Part shown: positions 1-6,620 of the stretch, piece after piece | How the letters are laid out: every line of letters starts with the position of its first letter | Numbering within the stretch: the stretch's first letter is position 1 | Source: Candidatus Hodarchaeota archaeon | GTDB taxonomy: Archaea > Asgardarchaeota > Heimdallarchaeia > Hodarchaeales > YT1-057 | Length of the DNA stretch: 9,741 nt | Assembly (NCBI GenBank): GCA_016839955.1 | Contig: JAEOTI010000309.1 | Location: 1-9,741 of the forward strand | Direction: 5' to 3' | Notes under the pieces: generated by a model | Databases searched by the model: none | Told to the model about the DNA's origin: nothing | The model's input: only the letters and a program-made list of their open reading frames with translations | Program-made: the position numbers and the translations under genes

Positions 1-62
1 CGCCTGCGTCTTCCTTGACCTCTTCGTCTTCCCCCACCGATCCATTCTGGCGTATCAGACAT
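1..62 (-). CDS. Start of an Arg/Gly-rich protein (partial, runs off the left edge)
   Basis: An ATG at 62-60 opens a frame that is uninterrupted to the window edge (20 codons plus two bases). The peptide begins MSDTPEWIGGG and continues as Arg with scattered Gly and Gln (RRRGQGRRR). A strong ribosome binding site, GAGGT, lies six bases upstream, directly after the stop codon of the GIY-YIG gene. The two genes are 11 bases apart on the same strand, so they are probably co-transcribed. The local GC rise comes from Arg and Gly codons. Such a basic Gly-rich stretch could bind nucleic acid or be a flexible tail, but only the N-terminus is visible and I do not recognise the protein. Confidence 0.6.
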   Translation of the reverse strand, partial: MSDTPEWIGGGRRRGQGRRR

Positions 63-73
63 CAAACTACCTC

Positions 74-343
74 TTAGGTTGACTGTTTCATCTTAAAATC
101 TCGAATTTTTCTAAGTTTCTCTCTTCTTGGTAACTTTTTCAATTCTCTTTCCCTTCTGATTGCTTTTTTACGAGTCGTAAATTCTTCCCAATAGACTAAT
201 TCCACAGGTTGATGAGATCGTGTAAACCGTCCTCCTTTCCCAGACTCATGGTATTCTAGACGATTTTCGAGATTTTTTGTATACCCACAATAAATTAACC
301 TTTTAGTTGTACGTCCACAAAATAAGAAATAAACATAGTACAA
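74..343 (-). CDS. GIY-YIG nuclease-domain protein (UPF0213/YhbQ-like)
   Basis: This is a small single-domain member of the GIY-YIG superfamily, 89 residues with the chosen start, which is the usual length for the UPF0213/YhbQ-like group. Visible motifs are the GIY-equivalent YVYFL at residues 3-7, the YIG-equivalent YCG at 18-20, the catalytic-type Arg in NLENRL (R28), H32, the family stretch GKGGRFTRSHQPVELVYWEE at 35-54 with an acidic metal-ligand candidate at E53/E54, and a basic C-terminal part (REREL, KLPRREKLRKI). The family hydrolyses DNA phosphodiester bonds, but cellular roles of these stand-alone proteins are poorly defined. The frame is open back to a TTG at 400, but that start lacks a ribosome binding site. 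The TTG at 343-341 has AGGTG seven bases upstream and gives the family's normal N-terminus (MYYVYFL). It is followed on the same strand by the Arg/Gly-rich gene. Confidence 0.85.
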   Translation of the reverse strand: MYYVYFLFCGRTTKRLIYCGYTKNLENRLEYHESGKGGRFTRSHQPVELVYWEEFTTRKKAIRRERELKKLPRREKLRKIRDFKMKQST

Positions 344-350
344 ATGAAGG

Positions 351-355
351 CACCT
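351..355 (-). promoter_or_regulatory. Ribosome binding site that sets the GIY-YIG start
   Basis: Read on the minus strand this is AGGTG, seven bases before the TTG at 343-341. No comparable motif precedes the upstream TTG at 400, so this site favours the shorter 89-residue protein. Confidence 0.5.
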
Positions 356-427
356 GAAAGGAATTACAAGGATTTTATTGATCTGAATGTTGTTATTCAA
401 ATGAATTTAACGACATAAGTTTTTAGG

Positions 428-437
428 AATACGTATT
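428..437. promoter_or_regulatory. 10-bp palindrome in a divergent promoter region
   Basis: AATACGTATT is a perfect palindrome in the roughly 150-base region between the divergently transcribed GIY-YIG gene and the SMC-like ATPase gene. It could be an operator or part of a core promoter. The overlapping CGTATTA and the later TTTATTTA at 455-462 are both possible TATA elements for the rightward gene, and I cannot choose between them. A palindrome of this length can occur by chance in AT-rich DNA. Confidence 0.2.
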
Positions 438-490
438 ATCGGTATTGTTCTAGATTTATTTAACTACAGAAAAACTCGGAGAAAAATTGA

Positions 491-1990
491 TTGGTTTCTG
501 TTAATGGATTTTCTAAGGGCAGTAATATACTTATCAAAAACGCAAAATATGTTCTTGGTCAGACTGCACATGAATCATTCACAAAATTACTCTCCACCGA
601 AAAATATGTTACAAAAATCCAACCACCTCAGCATTATTGTCTTGATTGGATAACTCTCGATGGATTAAAGACTTTTCGAAACAAGGTTGCTATTGAGCTA
701 ACAAATACCCCTCTTATTATATTTGGTCCAAACGGAAGTGGAAAAACAACAATTGCATTAGCTATACACTACTCTTTATGTGGTTTATCTGCTCTACGTC
801 GCCAGAAAATAAGTGGCAGTTCTTTTTTTTCAAATCGATCATTAGGCGATAAATGGATATCGCTACGGTCACAATTTGTCAAATCTCAAGGGAAAATTCA
901 AGCGATCCAAATAAATCGAATGTTACGGAAAAGAGCTTCAAATAGGGTTGATTCATTAGCCCCCTTTCAAAATATCCCTGTAAGTCAAGATCAACAATTA
1001 TCTTGGAATTCACATCAAATAATAAGGACTCCTGAGAAAGTTAATCGTTTCATAGCTAAATCCTTAGGATTAAATCTAAGACAAGACCCTAGCGCATTAT
1101 TAGATCTTTCAGAGATTCTTTTTTTTCATGAAAAACCAAATTTACTCATTTCAAGGAAATCCCAAAACAAACGTTGGAAATTATTGCTTTGGGGATCTGG
1201 ACATTGGGTAATTACTCCGATATATATGGAGATCGAAGCTCAATTAAAAATAACAAGGAAGAACTTTGATCAATTGATTCAAAAGCAGGAAGAAACAGAA
1301 AGAACAGTGGCTCTTCTTGATGCTCATGAAAAATCACAAAACCAAAGACTAGATTCAAATTTAGAGGTAATTTTAGATTGCTTAAAAGAAGATTCCAAGA
1401 GTGAAATTATTACTGCGTTGCACGATCACTCTAAACAATTGTCAATAAAGAGGGAAAAATTAGAATCGAAAATCCATGATTTAGAACAAATTCAATCTTT
1501 TTTATCAAATGAAATACGGAATAGAACAGAATTTATTCTTCATGAAACAAATAATCATTTCACAACCATGCAAACAAGAGTTTTTAACTTTGAAAGACCA
1601 TTCTTAACTCTAGAAGAATTTGGTAATCTTAACATTGATCGTAGATCAAAATTCGATGATTTTTCAGCTGCGGAACAGAAAATCTTGGAAATTCTGTTTC
1701 GTATCGCAATGATTATTACAATATTGCCTGAGAATGGTTTTTTATTACTCGAAACACCTTCAGAAGATTTAGATCAAGAATATAAGCATAAAATATTACA
1801 GGAGTTAATGATGGCTTCAAAAAAGCTTAAATTAATATTAACAGAAACTAACCCTAAATTTACTCATGCAATGAAACGAGTTACCTCTGCTAAAATTCTA
1901 GATTTAACTGAGTATGCAACTTTAGCTCCAACGCGGTTGGAACAGACTTCACTTGATACTTATTTTGAGGATATTTCATTTGAAGCTTGA
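491..1990 (+). CDS. Short SMC/Rad50/RecF-like ABC ATPase with a C-terminal PIP-box motif
   Basis: A 499-residue protein with the split ABC ATPase plan of the SMC/Rad50/RecF superfamily. Residues 54-78 form the usual strand lead-in (ITLDGLKTFRNKVAIEL) to Walker A GPNGSGKTT at 79-87. A helical, probably coiled-coil region runs from about 250 to 350, far shorter than in Rad50 or SMC and without a CxxC zinc hook. The C-terminal lobe has a degenerate signature FSAAEQ (391-396) and Walker B FLLLETP (417-423) with D-loop SEDLD (424-428). Glu replaces the Walker B Asp and Thr sits at the catalytic Glu position, recalling the DTP variant of DndD-type ATPases. The tail has QTSLDTYF at 485-492, matching the PCNA-interacting consensus Qxx(L/I/M)xx(F/Y)(F/Y). 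About 48 residues precede the core. The start is TTG with GGAG at 478-481. The likely role is DNA repair or replication; the exact family is not recognised. Confidence 0.8.
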   Translation: MVSVNGFSKGSNILIKNAKYVLGQTAHESFTKLLSTEKYVTKIQPPQHYCLDWITLDGLKTFRNKVAIELTNTPLIIFGPNGSGKTTIALAIHYSLCGLSALRRQKISGSSFFSNRSLGDKWISLRSQFVKSQGKIQAIQINRMLRKRASNRVDSLAPFQNIPVSQDQQLSWNSHQIIRTPEKVNRFIAKSLGLNLRQDPSALLDLSEILFFHEKPNLLISRKSQNKRWKLLLWGSGHWVITPIYMEIEAQLKITRKNFDQLIQKQEETERTVALLDAHEKSQNQRLDSNLEVILDCLKEDSKSEIITALHDHSKQLSIKREKLESKIHDLEQIQSFLSNEIRNRTEFILHETNNHFTTMQTRVFNFERPFLTLEEFGNLNIDRRSKFDDFSAAEQKILEILFRIAMIITILPENGFLLLETPSEDLDQEYKHKILQELMMASKKLKLILTETNPKFTHAMKRVTSAKILDLTEYATLAPTRLEQTSLDTYFEDISFEA

Positions 1991-2019
1991 TTTGTTTCAC
2001 AACAAGAAGTACAACCAAT

Positions 2020-2029
2020 AATTATAAAA
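2020..2029 (+). promoter_or_regulatory. Candidate TATA element for the ABC exporter operon
   Basis: AATTATAAAA lies about 50-60 bases before the TTG start of the first exporter gene, in the 90-base gap after the SMC-like gene. An archaeal TATA box places initiation about 25 bases downstream, here near 2050, leaving a leader of about 30 bases that contains the AGGA ribosome binding site. It suggests the exporter has its own promoter, although readthrough from the upstream gene is also possible. Confidence 0.35.
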
Positions 2030-2080
2030 CTGTAGTTCAGAAGCACAGATTAAAAAGGCGTTTAATAGGAAGTTAAGATA

Positions 2081-3889
2081 TTGGATCAAGATAAAAGACC
2101 CAAGGGCTATAAATGGTGGCTTTTTAAACGCGTTGCAAAGCGAAAAACCATTTTATCAAGTGTTATTATTATGACGGTGGCCGTAGCATTAATCACAATG
2201 CTAATCCCTGTTTTTTTTGGGTTTATAATTGATGATGTCTTAATTGAATTTTCAAAATCGAGATCAGAGAAAAAGAATATTCTATTAGATTTAGTTATTG
2301 TATTATTGATTCTAGTTGTTTTGAAATCCATTTTTGGTTATATTACAGTAGTAACTAACGATTATTTGGCCTGGGCTACAGAAAAAGACATTCGAGAAGA
2401 ATTCTTTGAAGAAATTCAAAGCAAACCATTGGAATATCATGATCGGGTAGCTACTGGAGAAATTATGGCATTAGCGACTAACGACCTTAGAATGGTAAAT
2501 GGGATGATTTCTCCTGGGACAAGAATGGTTGCTGAGGTATTTCTAGGTCTTTTCTTTGCAGCTCTTCTTGCATTTAGTGTACTTGACATTAGGTTCCTTC
2601 TGATAACGCTTCCATTTGTACCTTTGTATATATGGACCGCCAGTAATTATAACAAGAAGTTAGCACCAATTGCTTCAACTTTTATGCGAAAATGGTCAAA
2701 TATTGCTGCCCAAATGCAAGACAGTGTCTATGGAGCTGAAGTTGTCAGAGCTTTTACCGGAGAAGATTTTGAAAGAGTAAAATTTGAGGGTGCTGTTGTT
2801 GATTTCCGTAATACTTGGATAAAACAACAAAAAATACAAGCTCTGTATTACCCTCTTCTTATCCTTTACTTAGCTATAGGAACTTCATTTGTCTTTGGCG
2901 TAACATGGGTACATAACGGAGACGTTTCCTTAGGACAATTGGTTGCTTTTATCGGACTACTTGTAACACTAATTGGTCCTACAGAAAGACTCTATTTCTC
3001 AACAAACATGTTTCAGGGAGGATTAGCTGGTAGTGCGAGGATTTGTGGTGCAATATGTGAAGGAGAAAAGGAAGAAAGTCAAGCTCTTTGGCATTGGCCA
3101 AGCGAATTAAAAGGGAAGATAGTCTTTGATAATGTCTCTTTTTCATATAATCAAGGATTAAAACCAGTTTTAAAAGGCATAAACCTTACAATCGAGCCTG
3201 GAACATCTGTAGCTTTAGTTGGACCAACAGGATGTGGAAAATCTACATTAACAAAACTCTTACTTCGATTATACAAACCTTCTGATGGCCAAATTACAAT
3301 AGACGATGTTCCCTTGAAAGAATTCGAACTTGAGGAGCTAAGGCAGAATATTGGAAGAATTGAGCAAGATATATATTTATTCCCTCGTTCAATCAAAGAA
3401 AACATAGCTTTTGGTAAACCAGACGCAACAGATCACGAGATTCAAGAAGTTGCGAGATTAGCTCAAGCTGATGAGTTTATTAACAATCAACCTGATGGTT
3501 TTGATACGAATGTGGGAGAGAGAGGTGTTCGTTTATCTGGAGGACAAAGACAAAGAATTGCTATAGCCAGAGCCTTTCTAACTGATCCTAAGCTCCTCAT
3601 TTTAGATGACTCTACATCTGCCATAGATTCTGAAACTGAGGCTCGTATTGTAAATGCTATTGAAACGTTACTAAAAGGGAGAACTACACTAGTAATCACC
3701 CACAGGCTACACACAATTCGCCAGTGTGACAAAGTAGTTGTTCTAAAAGAGGGAGAAATCATTGCAGAAGGTTCACATGATGATCTCTTACAAACTAGTG
3801 AGGCTTATCGAAGAGTATTTGGGAAGCACATCGATTTACCACCGTTAGTTATCTCAAAAGACTTGGTTTCAACAAAAGGAGAGGTATAG
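2081..3889 (+). CDS. ABC exporter half-transporter, subunit with the degenerate Walker B
   Basis: A 602-residue half-transporter with an N-terminal six-helix membrane domain (hydrophobic segments at about 24-50, 68-92, 148-166, 171-187, 255-278 and 285-305) and a C-terminal nucleotide-binding domain. Visible motifs are Walker A GPTGCGKS (381-388), Q-loop Gln429, signature LSGGQ (485-489), Walker B LLILDD (505-510), D-loop SAID and H-loop His541. The Walker B is followed by Asp510 where the catalytic Glu normally sits, the mark of the impaired site in heterodimeric exporters such as TM287/288 and BmrCD. Known relatives export drugs, lipids or peptides across the cytoplasmic membrane; the substrate here cannot be read from sequence. 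The TTG start is preceded by AGGA about ten bases upstream, and the first in-frame ATG lies inside the first membrane helix. The partner gene follows three bases after the stop. Confidence 0.93.
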   Translation: MDQDKRPKGYKWWLFKRVAKRKTILSSVIIMTVAVALITMLIPVFFGFIIDDVLIEFSKSRSEKKNILLDLVIVLLILVVLKSIFGYITVVTNDYLAWATEKDIREEFFEEIQSKPLEYHDRVATGEIMALATNDLRMVNGMISPGTRMVAEVFLGLFFAALLAFSVLDIRFLLITLPFVPLYIWTASNYNKKLAPIASTFMRKWSNIAAQMQDSVYGAEVVRAFTGEDFERVKFEGAVVDFRNTWIKQQKIQALYYPLLILYLAIGTSFVFGVTWVHNGDVSLGQLVAFIGLLVTLIGPTERLYFSTNMFQGGLAGSARICGAICEGEKEESQALWHWPSELKGKIVFDNVSFSYNQGLKPVLKGINLTIEPGTSVALVGPTGCGKSTLTKLLLRLYKPSDGQITIDDVPLKEFELEELRQNIGRIEQDIYLFPRSIKENIAFGKPDATDHEIQEVARLAQADEFINNQPDGFDTNVGERGVRLSGGQRQRIAIARAFLTDPKLLILDDSTSAIDSETEARIVNAIETLLKGRTTLVITHRLHTIRQCDKVVVLKEGEIIAEGSHDDLLQTSEAYRRVFGKHIDLPPLVISKDLVSTKGEV

Positions 3890-3892
3890 GAA

Positions 3893-5728
3893 ATGGGCTT
3901 TCTATTTAGAGGATTAGAAGATAAGGACTTTCAAAGGAATTACACAGACAGGGAGCTCTCTAAACGTTTCATACAAAGACTAGGGCCTTTTAAATTACAA
4001 GTAACACTTATAACTCTCTTTATAGTATTGGAAGTCCTCGCTGTACTTCTTACACCACTTATTTTAGGTCAAGCTGTTGATAAGCTTATTGGTAAGGAGC
4101 CATTGAATACTATACTATTCCTAGCAATAATCTATCTAATTTTATATGCCTTGATGTGGGTCTTTCGGTTTGGTCATGAATGGACAATGGCTTACTTTGT
4201 TCCTCAGTTCATGGAAAAATTACGTATGGAGATATTTTGGAGCCTACAACGTCAAGATATGAAATTTTTTGACAAACGTGAAAGTGCTCGTCTTACTAGT
4301 CGTGTAACGAATGACGCTGGAGATTTTGGAGCAACAATTTGGGTTGCCTCAGGAACAATTGGAAATTTCTTAGTTGTTTTATTCGCATTTGCAATTTTGC
4401 TTTCCATTAGTGTTCCATTAACTCTTTTTTCACTAATTCTTATTCCAGGAATACTTTTAGCTTCGATTTTCTTCCGAAAAGTTGCCCGTGTAACAAATAA
4501 ATCATATAGGCGAGCTGTAGCTTCAGTTAATGCATCTATGGCCGAGTGTGTTGAAGGAATACATGTAGCAAAGTCCTTTGGTCAAGAAACTTATTCATTA
4601 GACCGATTTAAGGAGGTCAATGATCGTAATTATATTGCAGGATTTCGACGAAATATGGTAATGGGATCTTTATTTCCAACGCTTGATCTTCTCACTGGTT
4701 TAATCCTGGTTGGCATCTTCTATTTTGGTGGAAACTCGGTGATAGCTGGAGAAGGAATGACTGCTGGAGATCTTTACGTGTTTACATTATATATTAACCG
4801 CTTTTTCTTCCCTATTATGATTTTAACAACTTTTTACGCTCAGTTTCAAGCTGGGATGGCTGCTTATGAACGTATATTGGATATTTTAGATACTGAGCCA
4901 GAAACACAGCAATTTGGGGATTATACGCCGAAACCTTTGGATTCAAAAGGCGAACTTGAATTTCGGGATTTATCTTTTGGTTATGTTGAAGATCAATCTG
5001 TTTTCACAAACTTCAACTTACATGTTAGAACAGGGGAGAACTTAGCAATAGTTGGACATACGGGTGCGGGAAAAACGTCCATTGCTGGGATTCTGCAACG
5101 ATTTTATGAATTTCAAGATGGAGAAATCCTGGTTGATGGTCGGGATATCCGAGAATACTCTCTTGAAGCACTACGAGACATGATAGGGACTGTACAGCAA
5201 GAACCATTCCTTTTTAATGGAACAGTACGTGAGAATATCCTTTATGGTCGTCGTGATGCAACAGAACAGGATCTTATGCGTGCTATTCAAGCAGTTCATG
5301 CAGATGAGTTCATCTATTACCTCCCACAAGGATTAGATACTCAAGTTGGTGAAAGAGGAGGTCTTTTATCTACTGGTCAACGTCAATTAGTGGCTTTTGC
5401 CCGAGCACTATTAGCAAACCCATGTATTCTTCTACTTGATGAAGCAACCGCTTCAGTAGATGCATATACGGAAGCAGTAATTCAAGAGGCCCTTGAAACT
5501 CTTATGAAAGATCGTACAAGCATTGTTATCGCTCATAGGTTATCGACAATAAAAAACGCTGATCGAATAATTGTCTTAGATCAAGGTAAAATCGTAGAAG
5601 AGGGAACTCATGAGTCCTTAATGACTCAACAAGGTAAGTACTATCAATTGTATGATACCTATTTCAGACACCAATCTCTCGAATGGCGTCCAGAAGTTCC
5701 TACCGCAGTTGAAGAGTTTACTCCATAG
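3893..5728 (+). CDS. ABC exporter half-transporter, subunit with the canonical Walker B
   Basis: A 611-residue partner of the preceding half-transporter with the same plan: six hydrophobic segments (about 37-60, 72-92, 150-172, 175-195, 260-284 and 292-315), then an ABC domain. Motifs are Walker A GHTGAGKT (388-395), Q-loop Gln436, signature LSTGQ (492-496), Walker B ILLLDE (512-517) with the catalytic Glu517, D-loop SVD and H-loop His548. Its Walker B is complete but its signature is altered (Thr for Gly), the exact complement of its partner. The heterodimer should therefore have one active site (this Walker A/B with the partner's LSGGQ) and one degenerate site. The ATG start lies three bases after the previous stop, with GGAGAGG eight bases upstream inside the previous gene's end, so translation is probably coupled. 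It converges on the TBP gene with five bases between stop codons. Confidence 0.94.
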   Translation: MGFLFRGLEDKDFQRNYTDRELSKRFIQRLGPFKLQVTLITLFIVLEVLAVLLTPLILGQAVDKLIGKEPLNTILFLAIIYLILYALMWVFRFGHEWTMAYFVPQFMEKLRMEIFWSLQRQDMKFFDKRESARLTSRVTNDAGDFGATIWVASGTIGNFLVVLFAFAILLSISVPLTLFSLILIPGILLASIFFRKVARVTNKSYRRAVASVNASMAECVEGIHVAKSFGQETYSLDRFKEVNDRNYIAGFRRNMVMGSLFPTLDLLTGLILVGIFYFGGNSVIAGEGMTAGDLYVFTLYINRFFFPIMILTTFYAQFQAGMAAYERILDILDTEPETQQFGDYTPKPLDSKGELEFRDLSFGYVEDQSVFTNFNLHVRTGENLAIVGHTGAGKTSIAGILQRFYEFQDGEILVDGRDIREYSLEALRDMIGTVQQEPFLFNGTVRENILYGRRDATEQDLMRAIQAVHADEFIYYLPQGLDTQVGERGGLLSTGQRQLVAFARALLANPCILLLDEATASVDAYTEAVIQEALETLMKDRTSIVIAHRLSTIKNADRIIVLDQGKIVEEGTHESLMTQQGKYYQLYDTYFRHQSLEWRPEVPTAVEEFTP

Positions 5729-5747
5729 ATTAATTAAGACTCTTCAA
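5709..5747. terminator. Inverted repeat spanning two convergent stop codons
   Basis: TTGAAGAGT (5709-5717) and ACTCTTCAA (5739-5747) form a perfect nine-base-pair stem with a 21-base loop that contains both stop codons and the palindrome TTAATTAA. The stem sits in the last codons of the exporter gene and of the TBP gene, so both transcripts could form it. It may mark transcript ends or limit readthrough between the convergent genes. There is no long T-run, and archaeal termination usually relies on T-tracts, so the terminator role is inference. Confidence 0.3.
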
Positions 5748-6330
5748 GTGCGTCAATGTTGTTTAAGACGTCTCTAACCTTGTCAATCGCAGTATAAACA
5801 TCAGCTTCTTTTTTTGCTCCAGTGCATACTAAATTACCAGATTGGAATAGAAGAAATACTGCCTTTGGATCAGTCATTCGATAGATTAATCCAGGAAATT
5901 GTTCAGGCTCATACATGGCATTGTCCATCAGAAGGGCTGCTAATTCAAGGTTGATTCGACATCCTAACCCACCAGATGCAACAACATTCTGAACTGTTAT
6001 TTTTGGGGGTCTTGACGATTTAGAACTTGCACCTGCTTCTCTGAGGAGACCAACTACAACGTCCACAGCTTCTTTGATCATTTCTCTTGACTTTGCTCCA
6101 GTAACTACCATTTTCCCAGAACCAAATACAAGAATTGAAACTTTTGGTACTTTTATCTTAACAACAATCCCAGGAAATTGCTCTGGGATATAAGAAACGC
6201 TTGCTTTTGCTGGGAGTCGAGACGCGGCCTGTTCCATCTTAATTTTGACTCCAAGATCTACTGTGGCAACAACGTTCTGTATTGTAATATTCTTATCATT
6301 TTTTGGTACAATCTGATTATTTTTTGACAG
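5734..6330 (-). CDS. tbp: TATA-binding protein (TBP), probable CTG start
   Basis: TBP binds the TATA box and recruits TFB and RNA polymerase at archaeal promoters. The protein is 198 residues with the start chosen here, normal for archaeal TBP, and consists of two direct repeats. Repeat 1 begins ITIQNVVATVDLG (about residue 15) and includes EQFPGIVVKI and ILVFGSGKMVVTGAKS. Repeat 2 begins ITVQNVVASGGLG (about 111) and includes EQFPGLIYRM and FLLFQSGNLVCTGAKK. The Phe residues of the DNA-intercalating positions are present. The first in-frame ATG (6237-6235) would delete the first strand of repeat 1. Between it and the upstream stop at 6360-6358 there is no ATG, GTG or TTG. The CTG at 6330-6328 follows GGAGGG by six bases and gives MSKNNQIVPKNDKNI, so it is the best start. 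The C-terminus is short and acidic (ALEES). Confidence 0.95.
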   Translation of the reverse strand: MSKNNQIVPKNDKNITIQNVVATVDLGVKIKMEQAASRLPAKASVSYIPEQFPGIVVKIKVPKVSILVFGSGKMVVTGAKSREMIKEAVDVVVGLLREAGASSKSSRPPKITVQNVVASGGLGCRINLELAALLMDNAMYEPEQFPGLIYRMTDPKAVFLLFQSGNLVCTGAKKEADVYTAIDKVRDVLNNIDALEES

Positions 6331-6336
6331 AGTTGT

Positions 6337-6342
6337 CCCTCC
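6337..6342 (-). promoter_or_regulatory. Strong ribosome binding site before the CTG start of TBP
   Basis: Read on the minus strand this is GGAGGG, six bases before CTG at 6330-6328. It is the strongest Shine-Dalgarno match in the window, which could compensate for the weak start codon. It decides the TBP start, since no standard start codon lies between it and the internal ATG. Confidence 0.6.
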
Positions 6343-6357
6343 AGAAGTCCTCTTCCC

Positions 6358-6386
6358 TTATTATGAAGTAATAATTCTTTTATTAC
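6358..6386. promoter_or_regulatory. Three alternating half-sites upstream of TBP
   Basis: TTATTA (6358-6363), TAATAA (6369-6374) and TTATTA (6380-6385) alternate in orientation with starts exactly 11 bases apart. The second pair extends to a perfect seven-base inverted repeat, GTAATAA-TTCTT-TTATTAC (6368-6386). The set lies between the candidate TATA element and the ribosome binding site of TBP, where a repressor could block initiation. Spacing close to one helical turn fits a dimeric regulator binding one face. AT-rich sequence makes chance similarity likely enough that confidence is low. Confidence 0.25.
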
Positions 6387-6410
6387 CTCTATGATTAATG
6401 AAATGCTAAA

Positions 6411-6419
6411 TTATATTTT
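6411..6419 (-). promoter_or_regulatory. Candidate TATA element for TBP
   Basis: On the minus strand this reads AAAATATAA within a longer A/T block (6407-6420). Initiation about 25 bases downstream would fall near 6388, giving a leader of roughly 55-60 bases that includes the half-site array and the GGAGGG ribosome binding site. The assignment rests on position and composition only. Confidence 0.3.
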
Positions 6420-6464
6420 ATCTTAGGAATTGAACAAGGAGATTCCCTTATTGGGATGATTACT

Positions 6465-6579
6465 ACCTGAAATAGGTGTTTAGTCAGGTCCTTTTTAAGG
6501 TTTAAAAGGAGACTTAGAATGTTTAGAAAACTTCTTATTTTTCTTTTTTTGATCACAAGGAATAATTTTTGGATTATTC
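6465..6579. other. Intergenic stretch with three small inverted repeats
   Basis: This lies between the end of the coiled-coil gene (6621) and the TBP promoter. It holds ACCTGA/TCAGGT (6465-6470 with 6484-6489, loop 13), immediately followed by TCCTTTT/AAAAGGA (6489-6495 with 6504-6510, loop 8), and GAATAAT/ATTATTC (6560-6566 with 6573-6579, loop 6). None is followed by a clean T-run on the minus strand, so I cannot call a terminator. They may shape the 3' end of the coiled-coil transcript or belong to a small RNA. I see no convincing gene in 6331-6620. Confidence 0.25.
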
Positions 6580-6620
6580 TAGACCTCAAATATCAATAAT
6601 ATACGACAAAATAAATTGTA

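Noticed and set aside
344..400. N-terminal extension of the GIY-YIG protein to the TTG at 400
   Set aside because: No ribosome binding site precedes it, and the added 19 residues have no counterpart in the family, whereas TTG 343 has AGGTG at good spacing.
1238..1540. Possible Rad50-type identity of the SMC-like ATPase
   Set aside because: There is no CxxC zinc hook, the coiled coil is only about 100 residues, and no Mre11 gene is adjacent, so a rad50 name is not justified.
3151..3762. Minus-strand frames inside the first exporter gene
   Set aside because: They are antisense to highly conserved ABC ATPase motifs and have no supporting signals.
6395..6589. 64-codon minus-strand frame between the coiled-coil gene and TBP
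   Set aside because: It begins at TTG without a ribosome binding site, encodes a biased Leu/Ile/Lys sequence, and overlaps the probable TBP promoter and several inverted repeats.
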